Below, in pieces: positions 28,000-37,120 of a stretch of DNA of 64,000 bases. The notes beneath the pieces were generated by a model that ran no database searches, had not been told where the DNA came from, and was given only the letters and a program-made list of their open reading frames with translations. Each line of letters begins with the position of its first letter. The first letter of the stretch is position 1. The DNA comes from UMGS1649 sp045611765 (lineage in GTDB: Bacteria; Bacillota; Clostridia; TANB77; CAG-465), in contig JAZKXT010000007.1 of NCBI GenBank assembly GCA_045611765.1, forward strand, positions 1-64,000. The letters are read 5' to 3'. Made by a program: the position numbers and the translations under genes.

Positions 28000-29547
28000 C
28001 TAATTATACCACAAACGCGGTATATTTTCAAGTTTACTTTTTTTATATATAAAAAGTAAAGAAATATAACATAAAACGCATATTAAAATTTTAAGTATTA
28101 AAGAAGTAATTAAACTTAAATACGAAAAACTAAATATGCTAGATATAAGTAGTGAAAATCCTATACATATAATGGGAAGTATAACCCATTCAAAGTATTT
28201 AAATTTAAGTTCGGTTTCTTTAAATAAGCTAATGACGCTAATTGTATAATTTAATATTTCACTTATATACATTACTATAATATATCCTACACTTCCAAAT
28301 ATAGGGAGAAGAAAGTATATAAACGATACAGATATAACTAAATCTAAAATATTACAACACATAACGCTAACTTGCTTTCCAAGCCCTTTTAGAATATTAT
28401 CTATAACATTATCTAAATATATAAGTACAATAAGTGGTGACATTATTTTTATATACCAACCAACATCTTGTGTGTTATATAAAAGATTCCCAATATCTTT
28501 TCCAAAGTACATTAAAATTCCAGCAACAGCAATTGAAAAATATAATGTTATTTTAAACATTCTATCAATATTTCTTCGCATAATGGATTTATCTTCGTGG
28601 ACACTAAACCTAGAAAATTCCGGAACAAGTAATGAACTATATGAATATACAATAACACTCGGAAACATTATTATTGGGATTGCCATACCACAGATAATGC
28701 CGTACTCAGCAATTGCTTTGGTATAAGACATACCAGAGAGTTTAAGCCTAATAGGTATAATTATTTGTTTTAAGGTATTAAGACCAGAACGTATATATGA
28801 TGTTATTGCGATGGGGAGAGAAATTTTTAGGATACGTTTTGTAAGATTAGCCTTTTTATCTTTTACCCTATTGTGTTTTTTCTTATCTTTTACATATGTA
28901 ATGTATAAAAACATAAAAGATATAATTTCGCTTACAGTTCCGCCAATAACAAGAGCTAGGGCAGAATTGTTAATGCTATTTGGAAATATATACATAACAA
29001 GCATAAATACAATTCCAATGCGCATGAGTTGTCCGGCAATTTGAGATATGGATGTTCTAAGCACATTTCGAACAGCTAAAAAATATCCTGAAATTGCTGA
29101 TGTCATAGAAACAAATGGAAGAGCTATAGCAAGCGTGTAAATAACAGTATTAGACACTTTATCCATTAGCCAATGTTTACATATGTATGGTGCAAATGTT
29201 ATAAGTAGCGTACACGCAATAATTCCCATTAAAAAGCTATACAAAAAGCAACGTTTAACTATTCTTGGCACATTACCACTGTTGTTTTTTTCTAATTCTT
29301 CAGATATTACTTTAGTTGCAGCTAAATTTACCCCTGAAGTTGCAATAGTTATAGCAAACATATATATAGACATTATAAGGGAGTAGACGCCAATTGCTTC
29401 AGCTCCTATTTTGTTAGCAAGGAATATATCAAAAGTAGAGGAGATTATTTTAATAACAAGTGCACTTAGCATAATTATAGCACTATTTATAACGAATAAT
29501 TTGTTTTTTTTTAGAGTTGTAGTAGTTAAAATTTTCACAATTTTCAC
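28000..29547 (-). CDS. spoVB: SpoVB-type polysaccharide/lipid flippase (MATE/MOP superfamily)
   Basis: 515 residues with 14 hydrophobic segments and the N-terminal pattern of the Wzx/MurJ/SpoVB clan (KNKLFVINSAIIMLSALVIKI, GAEAIGVYSL). In spore formers SpoVB is needed for cortex synthesis, probably flipping lipid-linked precursors. A general oligosaccharide flippase or the vegetative lipid II flippase cannot be excluded. Monocistronic. Confidence 0.8.
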   Translation of the reverse strand: MKIVKILTTTTLKKNKLFVINSAIIMLSALVIKIISSTFDIFLANKIGAEAIGVYSLIMSIYMFAITIATSGVNLAATKVISEELEKNNSGNVPRIVKRCFLYSFLMGIIACTLLITFAPYICKHWLMDKVSNTVIYTLAIALPFVSMTSAISGYFLAVRNVLRTSISQIAGQLMRIGIVFMLVMYIFPNSINNSALALVIGGTVSEIISFMFLYITYVKDKKKHNRVKDKKANLTKRILKISLPIAITSYIRSGLNTLKQIIIPIRLKLSGMSYTKAIAEYGIICGMAIPIIMFPSVIVYSYSSLLVPEFSRFSVHEDKSIMRRNIDRMFKITLYFSIAVAGILMYFGKDIGNLLYNTQDVGWYIKIMSPLIVLIYLDNVIDNILKGLGKQVSVMCCNILDLVISVSFIYFLLPIFGSVGYIIVMYISEILNYTISVISLFKETELKFKYFEWVILPIICIGFSLLISSIFSFSYLSLITSLILKILICVLCYISLLFIYKKSKLENIPRLWYN

Positions 29548-29590
29548 CTAAACTAATATATGAAAATAGCCTAGAGTTATATGTCTATTC

Positions 29591-29638
29591 TTGACAAAAC
29601 CAGTGTAGGGGTGTTAATATATTTCCATAAAATATATT
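29591..29638 (+). promoter_or_regulatory. promoter of the P-type ATPase with 9-bp inverted repeat
   Basis: TTGACA (29591-29596), 18-bp spacer, TAATAT (29615-29620). AATATATTT (29616-29624) and AAATATATT (29630-29638) form a perfect inverted repeat over the -10 and start site, a plausible metal-repressor operator. Confidence 0.6.
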
Positions 29639-29659
29639 TGTTCTGAAAGGAGAATAGTC

Positions 29660-31732
29660 ATGAAGAAGTATAAATATGAGTTAATTAACTTAGATTGTGC
29701 AAATTGCGCAAGCAAAATTGAAGATGCATTAAAAAGAAATAGTGCACTTAAAAATGTAGTAGTAAACTTTGGAACGTCAACGCTTTCCTTTGAGGTAGAA
29801 AACGAAGATGGGAAGCCTAATATTAACGCACTTGTATCTAGGATAATACCAGGAGCAAAAGCGGTTGAAATTAATGCCAAGAAAGAAAATGGCGAAAAAA
29901 CTCATAAGGTAAACATAGATTTAATTGTACTTGTTATAGGAATTATTTTTGCGGGACTTTCTTTTGCGATAAAGATAAGCATAATAAGTATAATATGTAT
30001 TATTGTTTCATATGTTCTTTTAATGTATAAAACGTTTATTACAGCGATTAAAAAGTTAAAGAATAAAACTATAGATGAGAGTGCTTTAATATGTATTTCC
30101 GCCATAGGAGCATATCTCATATCTAAACCTATGGAAGGCATGATGGTTTTAGCACTTTACGATATAGGTAAAATTCTTGAAGCGCATGCTGTGAATAACA
30201 CTAGAAAAAGCATTAAAGAGCTTATGAACATTAGGCCGGAATATGCAAATGTACGTGACTTTAATGACATTATAACAATTTCTCCAGAAGAGGTTGAAAT
30301 TGGGGATATAATTGTCATAAAAGCGGGGGAAAAAGTGCCTGTAGATGGAAAAGTGGTTAGGGGAAAAACCAAGTTAGACAAATCCGTCCTTACAGGTGAA
30401 TCTATGTATGTTTCTGTTGGTGTTGGAGACGAAATTTTATCTGGTAGTGTAAATGCAGGAGCTACAATTGAAATTGAAGCAACAAACACTTATGTAAATA
30501 GCACCGTAAGTAGAATTTTGGAGCTTACTGAAAATGCTACAGATAGAAAAGCAAAAACAGAAAACTTTGTTGCACGTATGGCAAAAGTATATGTCCCAAT
30601 AGTTATGATACTAGCAGTTACAGTTGGTGCGTTTATGCCACTTGTAACAAATGTAACATATTCTGAAAGTATTTATAGAGCATTGATGTTCCTTGTAATT
30701 TCTTGTCCTTGTGCTATAGCAATTTCTGTACCACTTAGTTATTTTTGTGGAATAGGAAAGGCGTCTTCAAGAGGTATTCTAATTAAGGGTAGTGACTATT
30801 TAGATGCCTTGAGAGGGATTAAAACACTTGTAATGGATAAGACAGGAACAATTACTACTGGTAAGTTTGGCATAGATAAGGTAAATGTTTTCGACGATAC
30901 CTACACTAAAGAACAAGTATTAACACTTTGTAAACTAGGTGAGAGTTTCTCTAATCATCCAATAGCTAAGGCTATTCTTGAAGGAAACGAAGAAAAATTA
31001 GATACTAAACAAGTTGCTGAGCACAAAGAAATTGCAGGACTTGGAATTAGCTTTGTTTTAGATGGAAAAACAGTGCTTATTGGAAATGAGAAACTGGTCG
31101 GTAGAGAGAATACAAATCAAACTACTGGAGTAACTACAATATATGTTTCTGTAGATGGTGGACTTGTAGGTAGTGTTGAGCTTAAAGATAAGGTAAAAGA
31201 TGGTGTGAAGAACACAATAAATAGCCTTAAAAAGCAAAACATAAATATTCATATGTTTACGGGCGACAATGTATCTGTTGCACAAAGTGTAGCAAGTGAA
31301 GTTGGAATAGAAGACGTCTCTGCTGAACTTTTGCCGCAAGATAAGTATGAAAAGCTAGAAGCTTTAATAGCAATAAAAACAAACGAACAAGATAAAGTAG
31401 CTTTTGTAGGTGATGGAATTAACGACTCGCCTGTAATTGCAAGAGCAGACATAGGAATCTCAATGGGTGGTGTCGGTGTAAGCAGTAGTATTGAAGCATC
31501 TGATGTAGTAATTATGACAGATGAAATTTCAAAGGTTAAAGAGGCAATAGATATTTCAAGGTATACCAATAGGATTATAAAACAAAATTTGGTATTTTCA
31601 CTTGGAATGAAAATTACATTCTTAACACTTAGCTTGTTTGGTTTAACAAATATGCTTATTGCTGTATTTGCTGACGTTGGTGTAACACTTATTACAATTT
31701 TGAATAGTGTTAGAATTTTGAAGAAAAAATAA
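29660..31732 (+). CDS. heavy-metal translocating P1B-type ATPase (Zn/Cd class)
   Basis: 690 residues. N-terminal HMA domain with CANC (LDCANCASKIEDAL), actuator LTGES, membrane CPC motif SCPCAIA, phosphorylation site DKTGT, SNHPIA and GDGINDSP. In the last membrane segments a lysine (GMKITF) and ADVG fit the P1B-2 (ZntA/CadA) signature for Zn, Cd or Pb export. No metalloregulator gene adjoins it. A hairpin terminator follows. Confidence 0.93.
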   Translation: MKKYKYELINLDCANCASKIEDALKRNSALKNVVVNFGTSTLSFEVENEDGKPNINALVSRIIPGAKAVEINAKKENGEKTHKVNIDLIVLVIGIIFAGLSFAIKISIISIICIIVSYVLLMYKTFITAIKKLKNKTIDESALICISAIGAYLISKPMEGMMVLALYDIGKILEAHAVNNTRKSIKELMNIRPEYANVRDFNDIITISPEEVEIGDIIVIKAGEKVPVDGKVVRGKTKLDKSVLTGESMYVSVGVGDEILSGSVNAGATIEIEATNTYVNSTVSRILELTENATDRKAKTENFVARMAKVYVPIVMILAVTVGAFMPLVTNVTYSESIYRALMFLVISCPCAIAISVPLSYFCGIGKASSRGILIKGSDYLDALRGIKTLVMDKTGTITTGKFGIDKVNVFDDTYTKEQVLTLCKLGESFSNHPIAKAILEGNEEKLDTKQVAEHKEIAGLGISFVLDGKTVLIGNEKLVGRENTNQTTGVTTIYVSVDGGLVGSVELKDKVKDGVKNTINSLKKQNINIHMFTGDNVSVAQSVASEVGIEDVSAELLPQDKYEKLEALIAIKTNEQDKVAFVGDGINDSPVIARADIGISMGGVGVSSSIEASDVVIMTDEISKVKEAIDISRYTNRIIKQNLVFSLGMKITFLTLSLFGLTNMLIAVFADVGVTLITILNSVRILKKK

Positions 31733-31740
31733 CAAAAGGG

Positions 31741-31772
31741 GATAGTGAAGATTAATCTTTGCTATCTCTTTT
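31741..31772 (+). terminator. terminator after the P-type ATPase
   Basis: GATAG/CTATC and AAGAT/ATCTT stacked stem (31741-31766) followed by a T-rich run. Confidence 0.8.
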
Positions 31773-31782
31773 TTGATGAACT

Positions 31783-32029
31783 TATTTTTGTCGAAGTCTG
31801 TCGTACGATTTTTCTTGACATTAAATACTTACCATGTTATTTTATATTCATAACATATCGATATGTGTTTTATTCAAGAAACATAACATGTTATATTTTA
31901 ATCTAGATTTTTATTTCTTATTAGTACCAATTCACTTTGTATTAGGTATCTAATTATCCCAAAAGAAATTAATAAACAAAATTTAAAATTTATACAAGGC
32001 CTTGTTAGAAGATAATAAGGAGAAGATTT
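31783..32029 (+). repeat. conserved upstream block of Rpn element, copy 1
   Basis: This block recurs, inverted, at 59797-60067. Both copies share TTTTTGTCGA, TCTGTC and ACGATTTTTCTTGACA. Both then have a -10-like TATTTT and a palindrome ACAAGGCCTTGT (31994-32005 here) just before the gene. The block holds a promoter (TTGACA, 17 bp, TATTTT) and a likely operator. No gene lies in it. Confidence 0.6.
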
Positions 32030-32962
32030 ATGGAAAAGAATGAGTTGTTATTAAAACCAAAGATAGATGTCGTATTTCATGCGTTATTTAGAAGAAAAAA
32101 CAATACTCTTTTAGAAGCAATGTTAAGTGACATTTTAGATACAAAAGTAAGAATAATAGAAAACTTAGATAGACATTTAGATATTACTACAGCTGATGAA
32201 AAATTTGGTGTAATGGATTTGCGAGTGCAATTTGAAGATAAAACATATTGTAATATAGAAATACAATTAGAACCGTGTAAATTTGAAAATGAAAGGTTTT
32301 TGTATTATCTTTCAGATAGTTATTCAAGACAATTAGAAAGGGGAACGAATTATGAAGAAATAAATAAAACTATTAGTATAGCAATAATAGACCACGAAAT
32401 AGAATCGCTAAAAGGAATAGAAGAACTTAATGTAAGATGGCAGATGAGAGATAACGCCACAGGCGGTAAAATATTGACAGATAGATTTGAACTTGTTATA
32501 ATAGAATTACCAAAAGCAAAAAGAATATATCAAAAGAACAAGAATAATACAATAAGCCAATGGATGATGTTTTTGGATAATCCAAATAGCAAGGAGGTTT
32601 GCAATATTATGAATAAAAATGACAATATAAAGAAAGCTAATGAGGAATTAAAACAAGTAAGTGGAGACTATGAACTAAGAAGGATAGCGGAACTGAAAGA
32701 AAAATACATTAGAGATGAACATGCAAGAATTGCTTATGCTACAGAGAAAGGTCAAAAAGAAGGTTTTGACAAAGGCTATAGTAATGGTGTGGAACAAGGC
32801 TTGCAAGACGGAGTACAACAAGGATTACAACAAGGATTACAACAAGGCAAAAAAGATGAAAAATTACAAACGGTTAAAAACATGTTAGAACTTAACTTAG
32901 ATGCAGAAATTATATCTAAAGTAACAGGTTTAAGCAAGGAAAAAATATTAGAACTTAAATAA
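32030..32962 (+). CDS. Rpn family PD-(D/E)XK nuclease / putative transposase
   Basis: 310 residues. GVMDLRVQFEDKTYCNIEIQ gives the D...ExQ core of the PD-(D/E)XK fold used by recombination-promoting (RpnA-type) nucleases. Opening KPKIDVVFHALF is typical. A glutamine-glycine repeat (GLQQG, encoded by a 12-bp tandem repeat near 32810-32850) precedes the C-terminal helix. RBS AAGGAGA. A decayed second copy lies at 59300-59796, so the gene is part of a mobile or duplicated element. Activity on DNA is inferred from family knowledge. Confidence 0.85.
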   Translation: MEKNELLLKPKIDVVFHALFRRKNNTLLEAMLSDILDTKVRIIENLDRHLDITTADEKFGVMDLRVQFEDKTYCNIEIQLEPCKFENERFLYYLSDSYSRQLERGTNYEEINKTISIAIIDHEIESLKGIEELNVRWQMRDNATGGKILTDRFELVIIELPKAKRIYQKNKNNTISQWMMFLDNPNSKEVCNIMNKNDNIKKANEELKQVSGDYELRRIAELKEKYIRDEHARIAYATEKGQKEGFDKGYSNGVEQGLQDGVQQGLQQGLQQGKKDEKLQTVKNMLELNLDAEIISKVTGLSKEKILELK

Positions 32963-32972
32963 CATATAGGCA

Positions 32973-32992
32973 CCATTCGTAAAAACGAATGG
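32973..32992 (+). terminator. terminator after the Rpn gene
   Basis: CCATTCGT/ACGAATGG with a 4-nt loop, extended by AGGCA/TGTCT-like pairing, followed by four T. Confidence 0.8.
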
Positions 32993-33097
32993 TTGTCTTT
33001 TGCATAATTCATAAAATGTTGATAAATGGTACAACGTATGTTATAATTATCACATAATATTTTAAAATTATTTTCTAAATAGAAAGGATGAATTGTA

Positions 33098-33238
33098 ATG
33101 ATTTGGCAAGTTGTAGTAGCGTTTATCGTTGGCTTGGTTGTTGGAGGAATCATTTTCGGAATTATAGGATATAGAAAAGGTGTAAAAGATGAGTATGATA
33201 ACCATCGACATTCTCGTATGTGGAGTGGAGACTGGTAA
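33098..33238 (+). CDS. small single-span membrane protein, 46 residues
   Basis: Reads MIWQVVVAFIVGLVVGGIIF at the N-terminus: one glycine-rich membrane helix, then a charged tail with YRKGVKDEYD and a His/Trp-rich end. AAAGGA precedes the ATG. It resembles small integral proteins of unknown role. A hairpin AAGAG/CTCTT at 33277-33308 with a T-rich tail may end its transcript. Confidence 0.65.
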   Translation: MIWQVVVAFIVGLVVGGIIFGIIGYRKGVKDEYDNHRHSRMWSGDW

Positions 33239-33348
33239 TAGCGTAATTTAAATAAAAATCAACCAAAGGAGATAATAAGAGTCGCGGTGTTATTAAACTG
33301 TGGCTCTTGTTTCTTAATAAGATGTATTAAAATATACGACACATATTC

Positions 33349-33377
33349 TTGCATTGCTCGTCCTACTGTAGTATAAT
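33349..33377 (+). promoter_or_regulatory. pnp promoter
   Basis: TTGCAT, 17-bp spacer, TATAAT; predicted start near 33384 coincides with the base of the leader hairpin. Confidence 0.75.
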
Positions 33378-33383
33378 ATAGCT

Positions 33384-33465
33384 AGCTTTTTAGGAAGAGG
33401 TAGTAATAATTTGTGAGGCTTTAAAGTACAGGCTTTAGAAATTATTACTTCCTTAAAAAAAGGCT
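33384..33465 (+). ncRNA. long stem-loop in the pnp leader
   Basis: The 5' arm 33384-33412 pairs with the 3' arm 33439-33465 (core GTAATAATTT/AAATTATTAC, then GGAAG/CTTCC-like and AGCTTTTT/AAAAAGGCT). The mRNA begins at the foot of the stem and AGGAGG follows directly. In E. coli a leader stem-loop lets PNPase repress its own mRNA after RNase III cleavage; this looks like an analogue. Confidence 0.6.
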
Positions 33466-33481
33466 AGAAGGAGGAACATTT

Positions 33482-35578
33482 ATGTTTAGAAAATTTGAAA
33501 CAGAATTTGCAGGCAGACCACTTGTTATTGAAACAGGAAAAATGGCTGGCCTTGCAAACGGTTCGTGTCTAGTAAGATACGGAGACACTTGCGTTTTAGT
33601 TAACGCTACAATGTCAAAAGAGCCAAGAGATGGTATAGACTTTTTACCTTTATCTGTAGATTATGAAGAAAGATTATATGCAGTAGGTAAAATACCAGGT
33701 GGCTTTATTAAAAGAGAAGGAAAGCCAACAGATAAGGCTATCCTTGTATCAAGGGTTATAGATAGACCTATGAGACCACTATTCCCTAAGGATTACAGAA
33801 ATGATACAGCAATAAATGCAGTTGCTATGTGTATGGACCCAGATGTACTTCCAGAAGTACCAGCAATGCTTGGTGCATCTATAGCACTTAACATTTCTGA
33901 TATCCCATTCGATAGGGTAGTAGGTGCAGCTAAAGTTGGCCTTGTTGACGGCAAACTTGTTATAAACCCAGGCCTTGCAGATAGAGAAAAATCCGACCTA
34001 GATTTAACAGTTGCAGCAACTAAAGAAAAAGTTTGTATGATAGAAGCCGGAGCTAACGAAGTTCCAGACGATATTATGCTTGAAGCTATAAAACTAGCAC
34101 ATGAAGAGATTAAAAAAGTAGTTGAATTTATTGAAGGAATTAAAAAAGAAATTGGTAAACCAAAAGCTTCTTACAAATCTTTTGATGTACCACAAGACAT
34201 GTTCAATGAATTAAAAGAAAGATTCAATGATAAAGTATATGCAGCACTTCAAACTACAGATAAAGTAGTTCGTGATGAAAATATGGCTAAAGTTGATGAA
34301 GAAATCAAAGCATACTATATTGAAGCTCACGGAGAAGAAGCATATGCTGAAGCTAAAAAAGATATAGCTGAAATAGTATATAGACTAGAAAAGAAAAATG
34401 TTCGTAATATGATAATAAACGAATCAAAACGTCCAGATGGAAGAAGTTTTGATGAAATACGTCCATTATCTGCAGAAGTAGACTTACTTCCAAGAACACA
34501 CGGAAGTGCGCTTTTCTCAAGAGGACAAACTCAAGTATTATCTATAGTAACACTAGGACCTAAATCTGATGAACAAACTCTAGATGGTTTAGATGAAGAA
34601 TCTACAAAAAGATATATTCATCATTATAACTTCCCTCCATACAGTGTAGGTGAAGCAAGACCAACAAGAGGACCAGGTAGACGCGAAATTGGTCATGGTG
34701 CGCTTGCTGAAAGAGCATTAGAACCAGTAATACCATCAGTAGAAGAATTCCCTTATGCAATAAGAGTTGTATCTGAAGTATTAAGCTCAAATGGTTCAAC
34801 TTCACAAGGAAGTATTTGTGGTTCAACTATGGCACTTATGGCAGCAGGTGTTCCAATTAAAGCTCCAGTTGCTGGTATTTCTACAGGATTATTCACAAAA
34901 GAAGATTCTGAAGATTATATAATGGTAACAGATATTCAAGGAATTGAAGACTTCTTTGGAGACATGGACTTTAAAGTTGGTGGTACTAAAAAAGGTATTA
35001 CAGCAATACAAGTAGACATTAAAGTTGATGGATTGTCATATGAAATAATAGAGGAAGCTTTTGCAAGAACAAATAAGGCAAGACAATATATATTGGATGA
35101 AGTAATGCTAAAAGCAATTCCGGAAGCTAGAGAACATGTTTCTGAATATGCTCCAAAGATAAAAACAATAAAGATTGATCCAGAAAAGATAAAAGATGTT
35201 ATTGGCTCTGGTGGTAAGACAATAAATAAAATTATTGAAGATACTGGTGTTAAGATTGATATCGAAGATGATGGAACAGTATTTGTTTATGGTATGGATG
35301 AAGCAATGATTATGAAAGCTTTAACTATTATCGTAGGTTTAACTGAAGAAGTTGAACAAGGTGCTGTATACATGGGTAAAGTTACAAAAATTATGCCAGC
35401 ATTTGCAATAGTTGAAGTATTACCTAACAAAGAAGGACTATTACACATATCTCAAGTAGCTAAAGAAAGAATAGCTAAAATAGAAGATAAATTAGAACTT
35501 GGTCAAGAGATAATGGTAAAAGTTATAGAAGTAGATAAGGAACAAGGACGTTTCAAATTATCTGCAAAAGACGTTTAA
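33482..35578 (+). CDS. pnp: polyribonucleotide nucleotidyltransferase (PNPase)
   Basis: 3'-5' phosphorolytic exoribonuclease. Two RNase PH domains (about 1-225 and 310-545), the active-site stretch FFGDMDFKVGGT, KH domain with GSGG (VIGSGGKTINKI, about 575) and C-terminal S1 domain (GKVTKIMPAFAIVEV). 698 residues, normal. rpsO, the usual upstream gene, is not present; instead a structured leader precedes it. Confidence 0.97.
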   Translation: MFRKFETEFAGRPLVIETGKMAGLANGSCLVRYGDTCVLVNATMSKEPRDGIDFLPLSVDYEERLYAVGKIPGGFIKREGKPTDKAILVSRVIDRPMRPLFPKDYRNDTAINAVAMCMDPDVLPEVPAMLGASIALNISDIPFDRVVGAAKVGLVDGKLVINPGLADREKSDLDLTVAATKEKVCMIEAGANEVPDDIMLEAIKLAHEEIKKVVEFIEGIKKEIGKPKASYKSFDVPQDMFNELKERFNDKVYAALQTTDKVVRDENMAKVDEEIKAYYIEAHGEEAYAEAKKDIAEIVYRLEKKNVRNMIINESKRPDGRSFDEIRPLSAEVDLLPRTHGSALFSRGQTQVLSIVTLGPKSDEQTLDGLDEESTKRYIHHYNFPPYSVGEARPTRGPGRREIGHGALAERALEPVIPSVEEFPYAIRVVSEVLSSNGSTSQGSICGSTMALMAAGVPIKAPVAGISTGLFTKEDSEDYIMVTDIQGIEDFFGDMDFKVGGTKKGITAIQVDIKVDGLSYEIIEEAFARTNKARQYILDEVMLKAIPEAREHVSEYAPKIKTIKIDPEKIKDVIGSGGKTINKIIEDTGVKIDIEDDGTVFVYGMDEAMIMKALTIIVGLTEEVEQGAVYMGKVTKIMPAFAIVEVLPNKEGLLHISQVAKERIAKIEDKLELGQEIMVKVIEVDKEQGRFKLSAKDV

Positions 35579-35604
35579 TAAAAAGTTAAAGGATAAGTAG
35601 AATT

Positions 35605-36408
35605 ATGAAAGTTTTTGCTTTTATTGGCCCTTCGGGGACAGGAAAAAGTCACAATTCACAAAATGTAGCGTTTGAAAATAACATAGATTATATTATTGAT
35701 GATGCACTTTTGGTAAAAGGAAATAAAGTGGTGGCAGGACGTTCTGCTAAAACAGAACCTACGAAAATAGGTTCTGTTAAGGCTGCGTTATTTACGGATG
35801 AGTCAAGACGTGACGCAATGCGAAAAGCGATAAAAGCTGAAAAAATACAGTCTATTTTAATACTAGGAACTTCTGACGAAATGGTTGAAAAAATTGCTGA
35901 AAATCTAGGACTGCCTGAAATACAGAAGAAGATATATATAGAACAAGTATCTTCTGCAGAACAAATTGAAGAAGCTAAAAAGATAAGAAAAGAGCAAGGC
36001 AAACATGTTGTACCAGTACCTACATTTGAAATAAAAGAACAATTTTCTGGATATTTCGTAGACCCACTTAAAATGTTTGAAAAGAAGGATAAGGTATATA
36101 GAGAAAAGAGTGTTATTCGCCCGACGTTTAGTTATCTTGGCCATTTTACCATTTCAGATAAAGTAATAAAAGAAATAATACTTCATGAAGGTAAAACGAT
36201 GGCGGGGATAACGAGAATATCTAAAGTAGATATAGATAAATACGCCGACGGTATAAATATTAATTTAGAAATATATATTAAATTTGGAAACAATATACCA
36301 CAATCGACAACAAAGCTGCAAACAACAATAGCAGGTAAAATAGACTATATAACAGGAATAAATATCTTAAGTATAAACGTATATGTCAAAGGAATAGATA
36401 TGAATTAA
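35605..36408 (+). CDS. P-loop NTPase fused to an Asp23/Gls24-like domain
   Basis: 267 residues. GPSGTGKS (residues 8-15) is a Walker A loop opening a small kinase-like domain. Residues about 180-265 resemble Asp23/Gls24 alkaline-stress proteins (VIKEIILHEGKTMAGI ... ITGINILSINVYVKGI). It lies 26 bp after pnp and is probably co-transcribed. No substrate can be proposed. The Gls24 part suggests envelope association; the fusion suggests ATP-dependent control of it (inference). Confidence 0.65.
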   Translation: MKVFAFIGPSGTGKSHNSQNVAFENNIDYIIDDALLVKGNKVVAGRSAKTEPTKIGSVKAALFTDESRRDAMRKAIKAEKIQSILILGTSDEMVEKIAENLGLPEIQKKIYIEQVSSAEQIEEAKKIRKEQGKHVVPVPTFEIKEQFSGYFVDPLKMFEKKDKVYREKSVIRPTFSYLGHFTISDKVIKEIILHEGKTMAGITRISKVDIDKYADGININLEIYIKFGNNIPQSTTKLQTTIAGKIDYITGINILSINVYVKGIDMN

Positions 36409-36409
36409 A

Positions 36410-36433
36410 GATAGAGCATGGCTCTATCTTTTT
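36410..36433 (+). terminator. terminator after the pnp unit
   Basis: 8-bp stem GATAGAGC/GCTCTATC with a 3-nt loop, then six T. Confidence 0.9.
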
Positions 36434-36459
36434 TATGCGTATATACATTTATTAATTTG

Positions 36460-36957
36460 TTATAACAAGTATTCACTAGTTTCTTTTAATCCCTCAAAAC
36501 CATATTGCTTCATTACTTCATAAGCCACTATTGCGACAGAGTTAGAAAGATTTAATGAACGTATATCAAAACCCATAGGAATACGTATAGTTTTATCTAG
36601 GTTGTCTTTTAAAAGGTTTTCAGGAAGTCCTTTTGTTTCTTTTCCGAAAAGTAGGAATATATCATTAGCGTTAGAAAAGTCCACATCGCTATATACGTGT
36701 GTAGCTTTAGTAGATACTAGATACATAGTGCTCCTTTTAATATCATATTTTTTTAGGAACGAATCAATATTTGCGTGTTCCTCAATTTCTAGCTTGTCCC
36801 AATAATCTAGTCCAGCCCTTTTAACGCTTTTTTCAGAGATATCAAAACCTAGCGGGTGAACAAGGTGTAATTTGGCACCTATTGCTGCACAAGTCCTTGC
36901 TATATTTCCGGTGTTCTGTGGTATTTCGGGTTCTACTAGTACAATGTTTAATTTCAT
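36460..36957 (-). CDS. trmL: tRNA (cytidine(34)-2'-O)-methyltransferase TrmL
   Basis: SPOUT methyltransferase for the wobble base of leucine tRNAs. 165 residues. PEIPQNTGNIARTCAA at the N-terminus, LLFGKETKGLP and the knot region IRIPMGFDIRSLNLSNSVAIVAYE are canonical. RBS AAGGAG on the minus strand. Divergent from uppS. Confidence 0.95.
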   Translation of the reverse strand: MKLNIVLVEPEIPQNTGNIARTCAAIGAKLHLVHPLGFDISEKSVKRAGLDYWDKLEIEEHANIDSFLKKYDIKRSTMYLVSTKATHVYSDVDFSNANDIFLLFGKETKGLPENLLKDNLDKTIRIPMGFDIRSLNLSNSVAIVAYEVMKQYGFEGLKETSEYLL

Positions 36958-37120
36958 GATTTTTCTCCTTAATTTGTATATATTATATAACTTATCTCTT
37001 AAAATTCAATATATAATTGAATAATTTTATTCCCTTTTGTAAATCATTAGTATATAATATACCTATCATATTGAATATATTATATGCATTTAAGTAGTGT
37101 GTTTTTGAAGGAGAAGTAAA

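Noticed and set aside
32806..32850. 12-bp tandem repeats in the Rpn gene as a phase-variation tract
   Set aside because: The unit is a multiple of three and only a few copies long, so slippage would not change the frame. It encodes a Gly-Gln linker.
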